Shown: one piece after another, positions 33,973 to 46,120 of the stretch | Position numbering within the stretch: position 1 is the stretch's first letter | How the letters are laid out: each line of letters starts with the position of its first letter | NCBI GenBank assembly: GCA_007258455.2 | Contig: VDFB02254959.1 | Span: forward strand, 124,001 to 188,000 | DNA from: Sequoia sempervirens | Taxonomy: Eukaryota > Streptophyta > Pinopsida > Cupressales > Cupressaceae | Length of the DNA stretch: 64,000 bases | Direction of reading: 5' to 3' | Position numbers and translations under genes: made by a program | Notes under the pieces: generated by a model | The model's database searches: none | What the model was told of the DNA's origin: nothing | The model's input: only the letters and a program-made list of their open reading frames with translations

Positions 33973-35700
33973 GATTGATTATATGGGAAAAATAGGTTTT
34001 GACGAGGACCTAAAACCCACTCAAAGAAGAACAAGCTACACAAGAATACAACAAAGACAACTAATAGCAACCCAACAATAGATCATCAAATGAATAGCAT
34101 GACTACCCAAATCCGCACAAATCAATAAAGGTTTTAACAAGAACCTCAAACCCAACAAACCAAGTTTTACAAGGGACCTTCAACCCAAACCAGGTTTAGA
34201 AGGGACCCATCCACTTACATCCAGATTACAAGGACCAACATCCCTAACAACACACAAGAAATTAATGGGGACCTTAAACCCACTGCTTACACGAACATCA
34301 CCTAGATCCACTAGGTAAGAAAACCAAGAAAACTTGTTCATCAGAAACAACCCTTCCATCATAATGGTGGAGGAGACCACCCAGCCACACCAACAAGGAA
34401 AATAATACCTCTTGCAATACCACCAAATGCGAAGAGTCGAATCAGACTCCACCTCAAAAGGAGTAGGCTCCCCTCTATAGGAGCAGATGCCATGAAGAAC
34501 CTTACCACTACTATAGCCAAACTGTAACAAATAACAACTCCACCTCCATAGGAGCGCGCACCACCTCAAAAGGTACAGTAACAAAAGGGACCAGCAGCAA
34601 GGAAAGCACCTCCATAAATCCATAGACCCCAACTCTACCTCTAAAAGAGAAGGCTCCAACTTAGCAAGAGTAATCTTCACCTCAATAGAAGACATGGCCT
34701 ATAGAAAAGGGAAGAAAGCCACCCATCTAGCAACAAGGAGAAACATGACAACCATTGGCAACTCAAGAAAATGGCCCAACAAGAGAAGCAAAGGGAAAAT
34801 ACCAACCACCACACAAGGCAGAAAGATGATGACATGAACAAGCTCCTTAACCACCCAACGAGAGGACACCTTACCGAAGAAGAGGGCAACCACCACTTTC
34901 ACCATCTAGAAGAACAACCAGGATAAGAAAAACACCTAAATAAAATCCCTATTAGCAACTTCAAACCCCATAATAGAGCACTAGAAACACCCTATTGTTC
35001 CAAGAACATCATGAACAAGAAGGACCATGACCCAGCCAAACAAGAAAGCTCAACGTGCACCTCCAGCACAAAAAAAAACACAAGAAAAGGAGCATCAAAG
35101 ACATCTTAGAGGACAACTGAAGAGAGGTTAACCCCTTCCAAACCTAGGAACAAATCCAAATTAGAAAAATAGAGAGCAAACTAGCACTCTGCAAAGGTCT
35201 CAATATGAAAATAAATAATAAGCTCAACCCTCTTGAGACTCAAAAATCCCATGATAGGGAGTAGCTTGGAAGAAGCACCAACAAAGGAAGGAAAGGAACA
35301 CACCCAGCGACCCCAAGGAGACAAAAAACAAAAAACCAATTCCCAAAAAGGCATAGTGACAAGGCACCAAAGATAGCCCCATTAGGTGGCACAAGCAAAG
35401 AGCCACCATCCACAGCAAGCTGCAACAAAGGAACCCATGACCTACAACAGATAGACCACAAAAGGCGTCGTAGCAGCAAGAAATCAGAGGGAGAAAATCT
35501 TTTCCCCCACTAGAACACCAAACGGCTCTTAGTGCTCCATGAACAGGCCCAACAGTGAAAGGAAAGGTTGCATGAACAACACCCTCCATGCCTCATCATT
35601 GTCTTCATCTGAATCAAATCCATCTCCTCCCGAATCTTTAGAAGAATTCAAATTCGAAGCCTCGCTCCTCTTCCCACCCAGAGACATCTTCTCCCCATTG
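33973..35700 (-). mobile_element. LINE-like insertion, internally short, TSD TGACATATA
   Basis: A 9-bp duplication TGACATATA (33964-33972 and 35701-35709) flanks 1,728 bp. Variable TSDs of this length suit a LINE. On the minus strand it begins CAATGGGGAGAAG, then an ATG at 35685-35687 opening MSLGGKRSEASNLNSSKDSG, an acidic start of ORF1 type. It ends in GGTCCTCGTCAAAACCTATT and TATAATCAATC, like the 3' ends of some plant LINEs. There is no poly(A) and no RT, so it is a non-autonomous or deleted copy. Class assignment is moderate. Confidence 0.55.
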
Positions 35701-36100
35701 TGACATATATATTAATATATAATTGTAAATATATATATATACATGTAACATTATACTTTATATATTATATATGTTTGATAATCAATAATAATGTATTTGT
35801 TAACCTTGTGAAATATGTATATATTAATATATATATATGTGTGTGTGTGTGTATCAAAGGAGGATATATATAAATATATATACATATATATTATATATAA
35901 TATATGATAGAAGCTATTGGAAATAATCATCAAAGCACAATATACATATAGTGTTATTGTTATTGTTAATATTTGTAAAGTGCTTAAGTAAAACCAAGTG
36001 CATATCATAATATATGGCACATATAATAAAGGTGCAACCCACTACATACAAAGCTAGCGCGTGAAGTTATGTGAGACCAAGTCAAACATTGAAATGAGCA

Positions 36101-36699
36101 TGTTGGAAGTTATGCGATACCAAGTTAATCAAGCCCTTTCATGAATCAATCAAGAGAATAGAAGGATGAAAGAGGCTACTAACTTCAGCTTCTTACCTTC
36201 TGTCTCACCAGCTAGGTAGGACTCTTTGTCACTTTCAACGGATATTCCCTTAGATTGTAGTGTTAGTCTATTCATGATATTTAGGGATCCTTGAGTTCTT
36301 CCCTTAGTGGAAGTCATTGTAATAGCCACAAGTGGGGAATCAAAGGGTTATGTACCTTGAAACTATGTTTATGAGGATAGATTGGAGCATCACTATCCTT
36401 TCGTTGATGTAAATGAGCAAAAATATTAGGGTTATACCTCATGAATTTATGTATCAGAAAGTGAATTAGAGGGATATTCTCCCTTATAATATATAAATAG
36501 TAATTCTATGTAAACTCAAGGAAATTGAAAATCCTTTTTTATTATAATAAAAATCTTGTTTTCAAAAAATTTATGAATGAGTTCTTTAAATAGAAGTTCT
36601 TATTTGAATGTTAGATATTTTTGGAATATTGTTAACATTGAGCAAACCTTCATAGATATAATTAAAATGAAACCTTCAAGTATAATTATTCTTGGAAAA
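36101..36699 (+). other. junction and 5' leader of G internal region 2
   Basis: 36101-36205 does not match LTR c and is of unknown origin. From about 36206 the sequence matches the leader at 24746-25170. No primer site is visible because the LTR 3' end is missing. Confidence 0.6.
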
Positions 36700-38399
36700 A
36701 TGGTTAGGACAAGAACTAACTTGGGGGAGAGTCAAGAAATAGGTCAAGGCACTGAGAATGTTGAAGCTAAGTTGGACCGTATTTTTTCTATCATGGATGA
36801 AACTAGAAGAAGACTAGGAAACCTCGAACAAGAAGTTAGGGGAAAGGAAAGAGTTGAGAAATAAGTTCCAAATAATGAAGAAGAAGTTCCCAACAACGAG
36901 GAAGAAGGGGAGGATTCCTTAATCGTACTAAATCTAGTGATCAAGAGAGTGATAGGTCACAATCATATTCTGAGGGAACTAAAAGGAAGCATTTGGAAAA
37001 TGAGTTATTGTGTGACATGAGGAAGATCACACCACCAAAATTTGAAGGTAGTGCTACTAGAGGTGAAACAGAAGCATGGCTTATGGAGATGGAGAAGTAT
37101 TTTGAAATCAAAAGTTCCTCTGAGGTCACTAAAGTTGTATGGGGAACATTTTAGTTGGCTAGTGAAGCATCTAATTGGTGGATGAGTAATAAAACAGAGC
37201 TACATCTTAGTTCTTTAAGTCTCATGTGGAGCGAGTTTGTGGAAATTTTCTGAAATAAAAGGTTGCCCCAACTCTTCTATGACCAAAATTTCATTGACTT
37301 CCAAAACCTAAGGCAAGGTGACTCCTCAATGAATGAGTGTTGAGAGAAGTTCACTCGACTTCTAAAGTATGTATCTATGTACCAAAAGGATGATTGGTTT
37401 CATAAAAGAAAGTTTATCATGGGTCTAAATGTGCAAATAGGTGGTGACGTAGATGTGCATGGTCCAACTACCATGGATTTGGTGTACAAGAAGGAAATTA
37501 AGCATCAACAAAGACTTAATTCTATCTCAAACTACTTGGAGAGGAAGAAATAGAAGCTCATTTGGATGAAAAATAATCAAGCTCCAAGGAATCCTAGTGA
37601 AGGGAAAAAAATTCAAAAGCAAGGGGATAAGGTACAACAAAATAATTGGGGTGAACCAAGGAGAGAACGGAGAGGAAACAACAACAAAGGAAATGCTGGT
37701 GGAAATGAAAATAATTTTGGAAGACCTACAAAAAGGAGGGAACTAGTGAAGGGATGTTTTACATGTGGTGGGGATCACTATGTGAGTAATTTTCCAAGAA
37801 AACCTTTTGTAAAAACAACTACCACAAAGGCAATGCTAGTGGAAATGAAAAATAATTCTAGAAGACCTACAAAAAGGAGGGAACCAATGAAGGGATGTTT
37901 TACATGCGGTGAGGATCACTATGTGAGTAACTATCCCAAAAAACCTTCTAGGACACAACTGCATGGTAACTCTCTTCCACCTCAAAGAGTTGTGTTCCAA
38001 CAAAGGATTCATGTTGTTGTAGATAATCGGCAAGCGGAGCACCAGATTACTCCAATAGAAGTTTCAGGTACTTTGTCTAGAATTCCCATTTCAATTTTAA
38101 TAGATACTGGTGCAACTAAAAATTTCATTTCTCCTAGAGTAGCAATTCAAATTTCTAGAAAAGGTGGCTACATAAAAAAATATTGGGTTGTAGAATATGC
38201 AAAGCAGACAAGAGCTAAAGTAAGTCAATGTATATTTGAGGCAAGAGTTGAACTTCCAAGTTTCTCAATAGAAGTAAATTTCTATGTATTTCCTTTAGGT
38301 TCTTATTATTTCATCTTAGGGATGAATTGGTTAAGGAAACATAGGTCCAAGGTATATTGTCATGCTAAAATAGTTAAATTCTTAGATGATCTACGTAAC
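36700..38399 (+). pseudogene. G internal region 2: gag and protease, left part
   Basis: From ATG at 36700, MVRTRTNLGESQEIGQGTEN starts gag. The gag core (WRSILKS/EMEKYF-like, about 37080) is frameshifted. From 37566 one frame stays open for 328 codons and includes two zinc knuckles. They are CFTCGGDHYVSNF (about 37756) and CFTCGEDHYVSNY (about 37898), each with the final Cys lost. The protease segment has SILIDTGATKNFISPRVAIQ (catalytic DTG intact, about 38094) and FPLGSYYFILGMNWLRKH. It is cut by element C at 38400 and resumes at 43085. Confidence 0.8.
37676..37955 (+). repeat. tandem duplication of the zinc-knuckle exon region
   Basis: About 137 bp (GGCAATGCTGGTGGAAATG ... CCAAGAAAACCTT) is repeated directly, which doubles the knuckle. 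Internal region 1 has a single copy, so the duplication is private to this copy. Confidence 0.8.
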
Positions 38400-40177
38400 T
38401 ATTGTCACATGAAATTGCACCCTGTTGAACATGGCATTCAACATTCCAATGACACAATGAAAATGACCTCTAGGTGTGGGACCTTTGCGTGTATGAGGTT
38501 GAATCTCCAGAGAAGGATGGATTCCTCTTTCAATCCAAGTGTAATGTGCTAGTCCAACCCAACACATGAAATTCTACCACTACCCTACTCTAACAACTCA
38601 CAAGAGAAAAGGGTTAGAAGGAATGCATGAAAGGGAAATAGAGGTGGTACATTGAGATGGAAAGTTGTTTCTTTTTGGCTTATAATGCTTAATACATCAT
38701 TGAAGAGGGACCAAGGGACTTACACAATTCTCTATTTGGTTGATTTTAGAGGCAAACATGGAGGTTAGGGTTTGACAAAACACTAGAAGGAAAGAGAGTT
38801 TCTCAACACAACAATTGTAAATGATTTAACTCAAACATGTAAGCATGAAAATACAACAAACACTCAGATATGAAGGTAATGAACTTACTCAAGCATAAGG
38901 AAGCTGAGAAGAGGAAATCTTAGTTGATTTCATTAATGTAGAGGCTAAATCCAATCTTTACAATGGCAGAGTGTGAAATATAGTGTCTATAAAAGAAAAA
39001 CCCCAGAGGAGCCAGAGGAAGAACCCTTAGAATGAATACAATCCTTTCCTTTATAGATCAAGCATAACTTAGAACCACAAATTAAACCCTAACCCTAACT
39101 AGGGTTAGCAATAAATTCTATGCATGAAAGGATGAACCTATCCTATGAACATTGTTATTAGGGCATGGATCCATTAGGAAAGTTAACAAATAGTAATAAA
39201 TGAGCATGGAAACCCATAAAATCCACTTGAAAAAGTTAGGGGAGCAATAAATTTCATCCTTAAAGCTCTAGGATTGAGATAAGCCGCTTAGAAAGTGATT
39301 TGAGCATTAATGTCATCGCCCAAAAAACATGGCAAATTCACGAGAAGGTTAGAGCGTTGCGCTCGAAAAGAAACCTTTGCTTATGCATTAAATGGTCTAG
39401 AGCCTTGAAGAGCACATTGTTGGGGATCGGGCATTGAGCTTGCCTCATACCACATGCTTAGAAGAAGGGATGAGAAAAATTCAGAATTCAAAAATTAGAG
39501 GTAAAGGTGAAGCCTTACTTTTGAAATCCAAAAATTTGACACTTAGTCAAATTTTTGAAAAAGGCTTTTAGGGAAAGGGAGGTTGGAAGAAAGGTTTACC
39601 TCCTACAAAGGAAAGGAAAAAGGAATACCAAAATCTCGAAAGAAACAAACTTTTGGAAATCAAGAAGAAGCCTTACCTCCAACTTAAAGAAGGTAAGAGG
39701 TAAGAGGGAAGCTTGAACCCTGAAATCAAAGGTAAGGGAGGGCTTACCCCCAAAATTCAAAAATTTCACATAAGCAAATTTTTGAAAAAAACCTTTGGGG
39801 AAAAGGGAAAGAAGGTGAGAGGCTTAAGAGGAGAAGGAGTGGGAGGAATGAAGAAGTGAAATAGAGTGAAGTCTGAAGGAAGCCATCGAAGGTCAGAGGG
39901 AAGAGTTACCTCTTATTGAATAAAGGTAAGAGATAAGAGGTAAGGCCGAAGGCCAACACTCGAAACACTTAGCAGAAAATGGAAGGCAAAGGAGAAGGAG
40001 TGGGAGTGATGAAATAGTGTGCAAGTAGAGAGGTAAGAGAAAACCCAAAAGCTCAAAAATTTTAGGACAACCAATTTTAGGCCCCCTCAAGGATAATTCA
40101 TGCAAGATGACTCATGTAGGATCTCTTAGATCGGTTATCAATGATGGGTCATCTAAGGGTGGCATGAAATGTCAACA
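38400..40177 (-). repeat. 3' LTR of element C (1,778 bp)
   Basis: 39099-40177 is repeated at 42021-43084 (shared: CCCATAAAATCCACTTG, CTTTGCTTATGCATTAAATGG, GAGAGGTAAGAGAAA). The part 38400-39098 has no second copy because the 5' LTR is truncated. A TATA-like CTATAAAAG lies at about 38989. Confidence 0.8.
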
Positions 40178-40519
40178 TTTTTGGTGGATTTTGTGGGTTG
40201 ATTTCCTACTAATCACAGGATCCAAATGCCTTATCAATCCATTGGGAACAAACCCATGAGGGAAAACATTCATATTTGAGCTTCCTCAAAGAAAAACAAA
40301 ACATGTGCAGACCTGCACTTGGAGAAAAGCATGGAAACTAAGAGCATACATTCCCTTAAGGAGAATGTAAGGTGTGCAAAGGCACTTCATGGAAAGCAAG
40401 ATATTAACAATATTTACATTAAAATAATAGGATGCAAAGAATGGAAATTTTCCTCTATCAAAGATGAACCTTGCAAAGGAGCTAATCTCTCTCAAACCAT
40501 AGTTGTAGACCTCACCCAA

Positions 40520-42033
40520 CTACAACCACTGAAAACTTCTGTAAAAATGCATGTAACTACACAAAATCCCTGCAAGGTGAAGGATCACTTCACTGTAAAT
40601 CTTTCCATTGCAAGGGAACCACATGATGCAAGTGTCAGATTCATTTGACATTAGTGCCTCAAGTGAACATACAGTAGCAGGGGTGAACTTTTGTAAAGAT
40701 AGGTCAACATCCAAGAAAAAACCTTTTGTAGAGGGAAGAGAACTCACCTCACAAAAGGATAGGCCAATGTCATCATTGTTGACCTCCTCATTGCATGAAC
40801 TAAAACTGAAAGGGAATTTTTCTAGCTCACATGGTGATGTAAAATATGCCAAACCTATTTTTTGATCTACACAAGGAAGACCTCCCTCATGCACCTCAAC
40901 TGAAAAACTTTGAAACTCAAGCATACTTTTAGATTGAGCAACAGGAGCATCACTCTCCAGGCAGGTGTGCGGTTGCTCAATTATCAATTTTTCAGCATGT
41001 TGGTCCCATGTGGAGCATTCTAACTCAGTCACATTATCCCTAATGTCAAATGTCACATCTTCATCTTGATTGAATACCTCATATTCAACATTGCTACATT
41101 TAGGGATAGTAGAAAACCAACAAACATCATAATTACATGCATTGATAAACACTTCATCAACACATACCTCAAATTTGTGAGACACTTCAGGTGAAGAACT
41201 AAATTCTTCAAGTTTTCCCTTTGTTTTAATCTCTTCTTGGCAACTGGTTGCAATAGAAACTGGCCCTTGGCATGTAATGGTTGCCACATCCTTTGTTGTT
41301 CTTTCACTCTCATGTTGTTGCCCACAAATCTCCTCTTCTGGGGGTGATGATCTAATGTTTAAACTTGAACAAAAGGTTTTTATAACATCCCAAAAGAGGC
41401 CCTCCACCTCAAAACTACAGACCTCAAAAGATAGGGGAGCTTCCTCCACTATAATAGGGGCTAAACATGTTTTCTATGGCTGCTCCAAAACCATGGAGTT
41501 GTCTTCACCCATCAAGCTAGGACCAAGCTACTAAGAGGCTCTATTGATGTTGGTATATGTGATATATCCTCCTCATCTTCAATAAAACAAGGGAGGACAT
41601 CAAAAGAGAGGATTGGTTCCTCTACTCTTATCATATTTTTCTACCTTTTTAATGTCTTGTTGCTACAACACTGTTTCATCTTCATTTTTTTCTTGCAACA
41701 AATCAAAGCACTCATTATTTTGAGCACATGAAGGCTCCTCAGAAATAGCCTCTTCACTCCCAACCTAAAACAACTCCTTCCTTTGTTCTTCTAACCAATA
41801 GGATCCCATACCACATGTCCACCTTTAAAGAGTGAAATAGCAATAGGGGGAGAAAAACAGTCAAAAGGGCATTGGAACTCTTGTTGAAACTCAAGAAGGG
41901 GTTGCTCAATAGGAGTAAAAAGATGAACGTCCTCAAGGATGGGTTCTTGTGAATAATGGAGGCTCTCAAAACTTGGGATCTCCAACATAGGAGATCTACT
42001 TGATGGCTCAGGAGGTTGAACTAGGGTTATCAA
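40520..42033 (-). pseudogene. unknown ORF of element C, Cys-containing and acidic
   Basis: An uninterrupted frame of 309 codons covers 41449-40520. It starts MEEAPLSFEVCSFEVEGLFW and ends YMHFYRSFQWL. Upstream, 42033-41450 continues in shifted frames (IPSFESLHYSQEPILEDVHL near 41960). The protein is rich in Glu, Ser, Cys and Phe, with phrases such as EVCVDEVFINACNYDVCWF and VAQSKSMLEFQSFSVEVHE. It has no Gag, protease or RT motif and no clear membrane span except perhaps the last 30 residues. I do not recognise it. It may be an element-specific protein or a captured host exon; a 309-codon open frame in such decayed DNA is unusual. Confidence 0.5.
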
Positions 42034-43084
42034 TGAAGTTTGTCGTGAAAGGATGGAGCCATCCTATGAAAATCGTGATTAGGGTATGGATTCATCAGGA
42101 AAGTCAAAAAATAGCAATAAATGAGCATGGGAACCCATAAAATCCACTTGCAGAAGTCAGAGGAGCAACAAATTTTGTCCTTGAATCCCTAGAATCGAGA
42201 CAGGCCACTTAGAATGTGATTTGAGCATTAATGTTGTTACCCAAAAAACACACTAAATCTGCAAGAAGGTCAGGGCATCGAACTCGAAAAGAAACCTTTG
42301 CTTATGCATTAAATGGTCCAGACCCCTGAAGAGCACATTGTCGAGAATTGGGCATTGAGCTTGCCTCATACTACATGCTTAGAAGAAGGAATGAGAAAAA
42401 TTTAGAATCCGAAAATCAGAGGTAAAAGTGAAGCCTTACCTCTGAAATCCAAAAATTTGACACTTAGTCAAATTTTTGAAAAAGGCTTTCAGGGAAAGGG
42501 AGGTTGGAATAAAAGTTTACCTCCTACAAAATAAAGGCAAAAGGAAGATTGAAAGCTTGAACGAAACAAACTTTTAGAAATCAAGAAGAAGCCTTACCTC
42601 TTACTTAAGGTAAGAGGTAAGAGGAAAGCCTGAACCCCAAAATTCGATGTAAGGGAGGGCTTACCCCCGAAATTCAAAAATTTCACACTTAGTCAAATTT
42701 TTGAAAAAAAGTTTCAAGGAAAAGGGAAGGAAGGCGATGGGATTAAGAGGAGAAGGAGTGGGAGGAACGAACAAGAGAAATAGAGCAAATTTCAAAGGAA
42801 GCCATCGAAGGTCAAAGGGAAGAGCTACCTCTTACCTAAAAAAGGTAAGAGATAAGAGGTAACGCTGAAGGTTGACACTCGAAACACTTAGCAAAAAATG
42901 GAAGGAAAAGGAGTGGGAGTGATGAAACAATGTGCGAGTAGAGAGGTAAGAGAAAGCCCAAAAACTTTAGGACTTAGCCAACTTTAGGCGCCCTCAAGGA
43001 TAATTCATGCAATATTACCCATGTAGGATCTCTCAAATCGATTATCAATCATGGGTCATTTAAGGGTTGTATGAAATGTCAATA
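42021..43084 (-). repeat. 5' LTR of element C, truncated
   Basis: Copy of 39099-40177. The LTR 3' part and the primer site are missing on the interior side. It ends TGTCAATA at the target duplication. Confidence 0.8.
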
Positions 43085-46000
43085 GTAACTGGGTGTCAAT
43101 ACAAGGAATTCCTAGAGAGGTTAAGTTATAGAAGATACCTGTTGTACAAATGCTTAGGGAAAAGAAGAAAGGATGCCAACTCTTAGCAGTAAAATTGGAG
43201 AAACTTGAGGAATGCAAAGAATTAATTTCTCAAGATGATATAGTATATTATAGACCTCAAGACTCCCAAGATGTCAAAGAAGGTGAAGTATTGGAATCTA
43301 GAACAAAGGATATGGAAAAATATCCTATTTTACAGAAGTTTGTGGATGTATTTCTAGAGGAATTACTTGGATTACCACCTAAGAGGATATTTCATTTCTC
43401 TATCAACATAGTACCAAGGTCGGAACCTATATCAAAATTACCTTACAAGATGACCACAACTGAATTAATGGAGTTAAGGCACAACTAGAAGATTTGTTGT
43501 CTAAAGGATTGATAAGACCCATTGTTTCACCCTGTGGAGCACCAGTGATATTTGTAAAGAAGGATGGTACTATGCATTTATGTATTGATTATCAGTTGCT
43601 TAATAAAGAAACAATAAAGAATAAGTATCAGTTGCCATGTATTTTCAAAGACTGATCTACATTATGGATATCACCAAGTAAGAATCAAGGCAAAGATATT
43701 TTCAAATTTACTTTTAGGACTAGATACGGACATTATGAGTTCACAGTTCTACCATTTGGATCGATGAATGCACTAGTAGCATTAATTAACCTAATGAACA
43801 ATGTATTTAGAGACTGTTTGGATAAGTTTGTGTTGGTCTTCTTGGATGACATTTTAATTTATTCCAAGAATCTAGAAGAACATCTCAAGCATGTAGAGGT
43901 TGTTCTCTAATGATTAAGAGAGCATAAGTTATACAAAAAACTCTCAAAGTGTACCTTCTTCTAGAAGAAAGTACATTATTTGTGTCACATAATTTTAGCT
44001 AAAGTGATTTTGATTGATCCAGCAAAATAAAAGTAGTGTTAGAGTGGTCAATACCCAAGAGCATGTCGAAAGATAGAAGTTTTATGGGTTTGGTTGGGTA
44101 TTACCATAAGTTTGTTGCAAACTTTTTGAGAATATCTTTTCCCATCATATCATTGCAAAGGAAGGGAAATAAGTTTGAGAGGTCTAAGAAGTGTCAAGCA
44201 ACATTTGACCAACTTAAGGAAAGACTAACCACAACACAAATATTAAAAGTACCAGATCTAGATAGTAACTTTGTAGTTATTACGAATGCATTTGGAGAAG
44301 GATTGGGTGAAGTATTGATGCAAGAAGGGAAATTCACAGCTTATGAATCTAGGAAGCTAAAGCCCTATGAACAAAATTATGCTTCACATGATTTAGAGTT
44401 ATCAGCACTTGTCCATGCAATATAGATGTGGAGACATTATTTGTTGGGAAAACCATATGAGCTGAAGACTAATCATGATGGTCTAAATTATTTGTTTACC
44501 CAACCCAATCTAAATGCACGACAAAGGAGATGGTTGGAGTTGATATCTGACTATGATTTCAATATTAGTTATATCAAGGGAAAAGAGAATTGGGTTGTCG
44601 ATGCCTTAAGTCATAGGAGACATATCTCCTCTATGACATCAATCCAAACTAACTTCAAGGAACAAATGTTGCAAAAATCTAAAGGTGATAAGTTCTATAA
44701 GCAAGTTAAGCAAGCACTCGCGGAAAATCTACAAGATCGAAGGTATGAAGGATATCACTTTGATCCTAATGGAATATTGAGATTTAAGGGAAGGATTTGT
44801 GTACCTATCATTGGGGAATTAAAGATCATGGTATGTAAAGAAATTCACAAGACACAATATTCAAGACATCTAGGTGTAACTAAGATGTTAGCCGATGTAA
44901 ATCCATTATATTTTTGGAAGGGTATGAAAGGAGATGTAGCAAGATTTTTTGCAATTTGTTAGAGTTCCAAAGATTGAAGGCATAACATCATCATCTTGCA
45001 GGACTATTGTATCCACATGAAGTTCCAGAAAGTAAGTGACAAGTTATTAGCATGGATTTTGTGCAAGGTCTCCCCATGTCAAGGAACAAGTACAATGTCA
45101 TTCTAGTAGTGGTTGACAAAGTTACAAAGGTAGCTCACTTCATACTAGGGAATCTAACTGATGAAGCTCTTGTAATAGTACGAAATTTTATTCAAGAGAT
45201 ATTTAGGTTGCATGAGATTCCTGAAAAGATTATTTTTCATAGGGATGCTAGAGTAACATCTAGGTTTTGGCAAACCTTATTTACTGTGCTTGGGACCCAA
45301 CTAAACATATTTTTTATGTACCATCCAAAAATGGATGGATAAACTAAAAGGAAGAACCAAGTATTAGAAGACCCACTAAGGATGTACTGCATGGATCAGG
45401 AATACAAATGGGAGGATTACCTACCTTTAGTAGAGTTTGCATATAATAACTCCTATCATTATGTGATCAAGATGGCTCAATTTGAAGCATTATATGGCAG
45501 GAAGTGTCAAACTCCTATTAGCTAGGATAAGTTGGAAGATGGGATAAGCCTTGGGCTAAAGATGTCAAAAATGGAGGAACAATTTGGAATTATCAAGCAG
45601 AGGTTTGCATAAGCTAATGATAGGAAGAAAAGAAATGCTAATTCTAAGCGAGTACCTAAGAATTTCATAGTCAGGGATATGGTTTTGTTGAGAGTTAAAC
45701 CTCACAAAAGTTCTATCAATTTTGGAAAGTCATCCAAACTAGCTTTGTGCTATGTTGGACCTTTTGAAAATTCTTGAAGAAATCAACCCCGTTACTTAAG
45801 TATATACCAAGCGACAATCATGTTATTGATTGGAATGATTTATAGGTGCGATACCTAGGGGTGGTAACAATCAAGCCTCTCAAGGTGCTCAGAACACATA
45901 ATCTCCTAAAAATCTCTACAATGCAAGGTCCAGTGGGATCAGTATGTAGAAGATTCTACCACATGGAAAGACTATGTTGAAATGAAGCAAAATTTCCCAT

Positions 46001-46120
46001 AAGTCTTGCTAGATTTTGAAAATTCTTGAAAACAATTATGTTTGTGATGTTATGTTCTATGTTATGATCATATTTGATACTTAAAAATCATTGGGACGAT
46101 GATTCACAAGGGGGGAAATA
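43085..46120 (+). pseudogene. G internal region 2: RT, RNase H, integrase and chromodomain
   Basis: RT has [25 protein letters not shown] and [14 protein letters not shown] (about 43839). RNase H reads VITNAFGEGLGEVLMQ, with the catalytic Asp as Asn, then LSALVHAI, a TAG, and [20 protein letters not shown]. The integrase zinc region (about 44850) is followed by a core with MDFVQGLP (first Asp, 45052), FHRDARVTSRFW (second Asp) and G-stop-TKRKNQVLEDPL, where the catalytic Glu is Lys. After LALCYVGPF comes a chromodomain-like CKVQWDQYVEDSTTWKDYVEMK (about 45920-45990). A purine tract AAGGGGGGAAATA precedes LTR c. It is more complete than internal region 1, but RT is damaged at about 43640. Confidence 0.85.

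Larger units (their letters stand above)
32964..36100 (+). repeat. G-family LTR b, 3' truncated, split by a LINE-like insertion
   Basis: It starts TGTTATACCCCGAG, close to the TGTAACACCCC start common in plant chromoviruses. It matches LTR c (46121 onward) until about 36100 and then stops. 33973-35700 is an insertion. The last 1.7 kb of the LTR, with the TATA box and 3' end, are absent. Confidence 0.85.
38400..43084 (-). mobile_element. element C: non-autonomous LTR element with an unknown ORF, TSD GTAAC
   Basis: GTAAC at 38395-38399 and 43085-43089 flanks it, and the protease frame of the G element continues across. The internal-region-1 copy shows the empty site near 30777 (GATCTAGGTAATTGGGTG). 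On the minus strand the left LTR begins TGTTGACATTTCATG and ends GTGACAATA, giving TGTTG...CAA(C/T)A ends. The right LTR copy is shortened by about 700 bp. The interior carries one ORF region and no gag, RT or integrase that I can recognise. Confidence 0.8.

Noticed and set aside
34180..35589. Minus-strand frames rich in Trp, Cys and Leu in the LINE-like insertion
   Set aside because: Overlapping frames with biased composition, no start context and no known motif; only the ORF1-like start at 35687 is supported.
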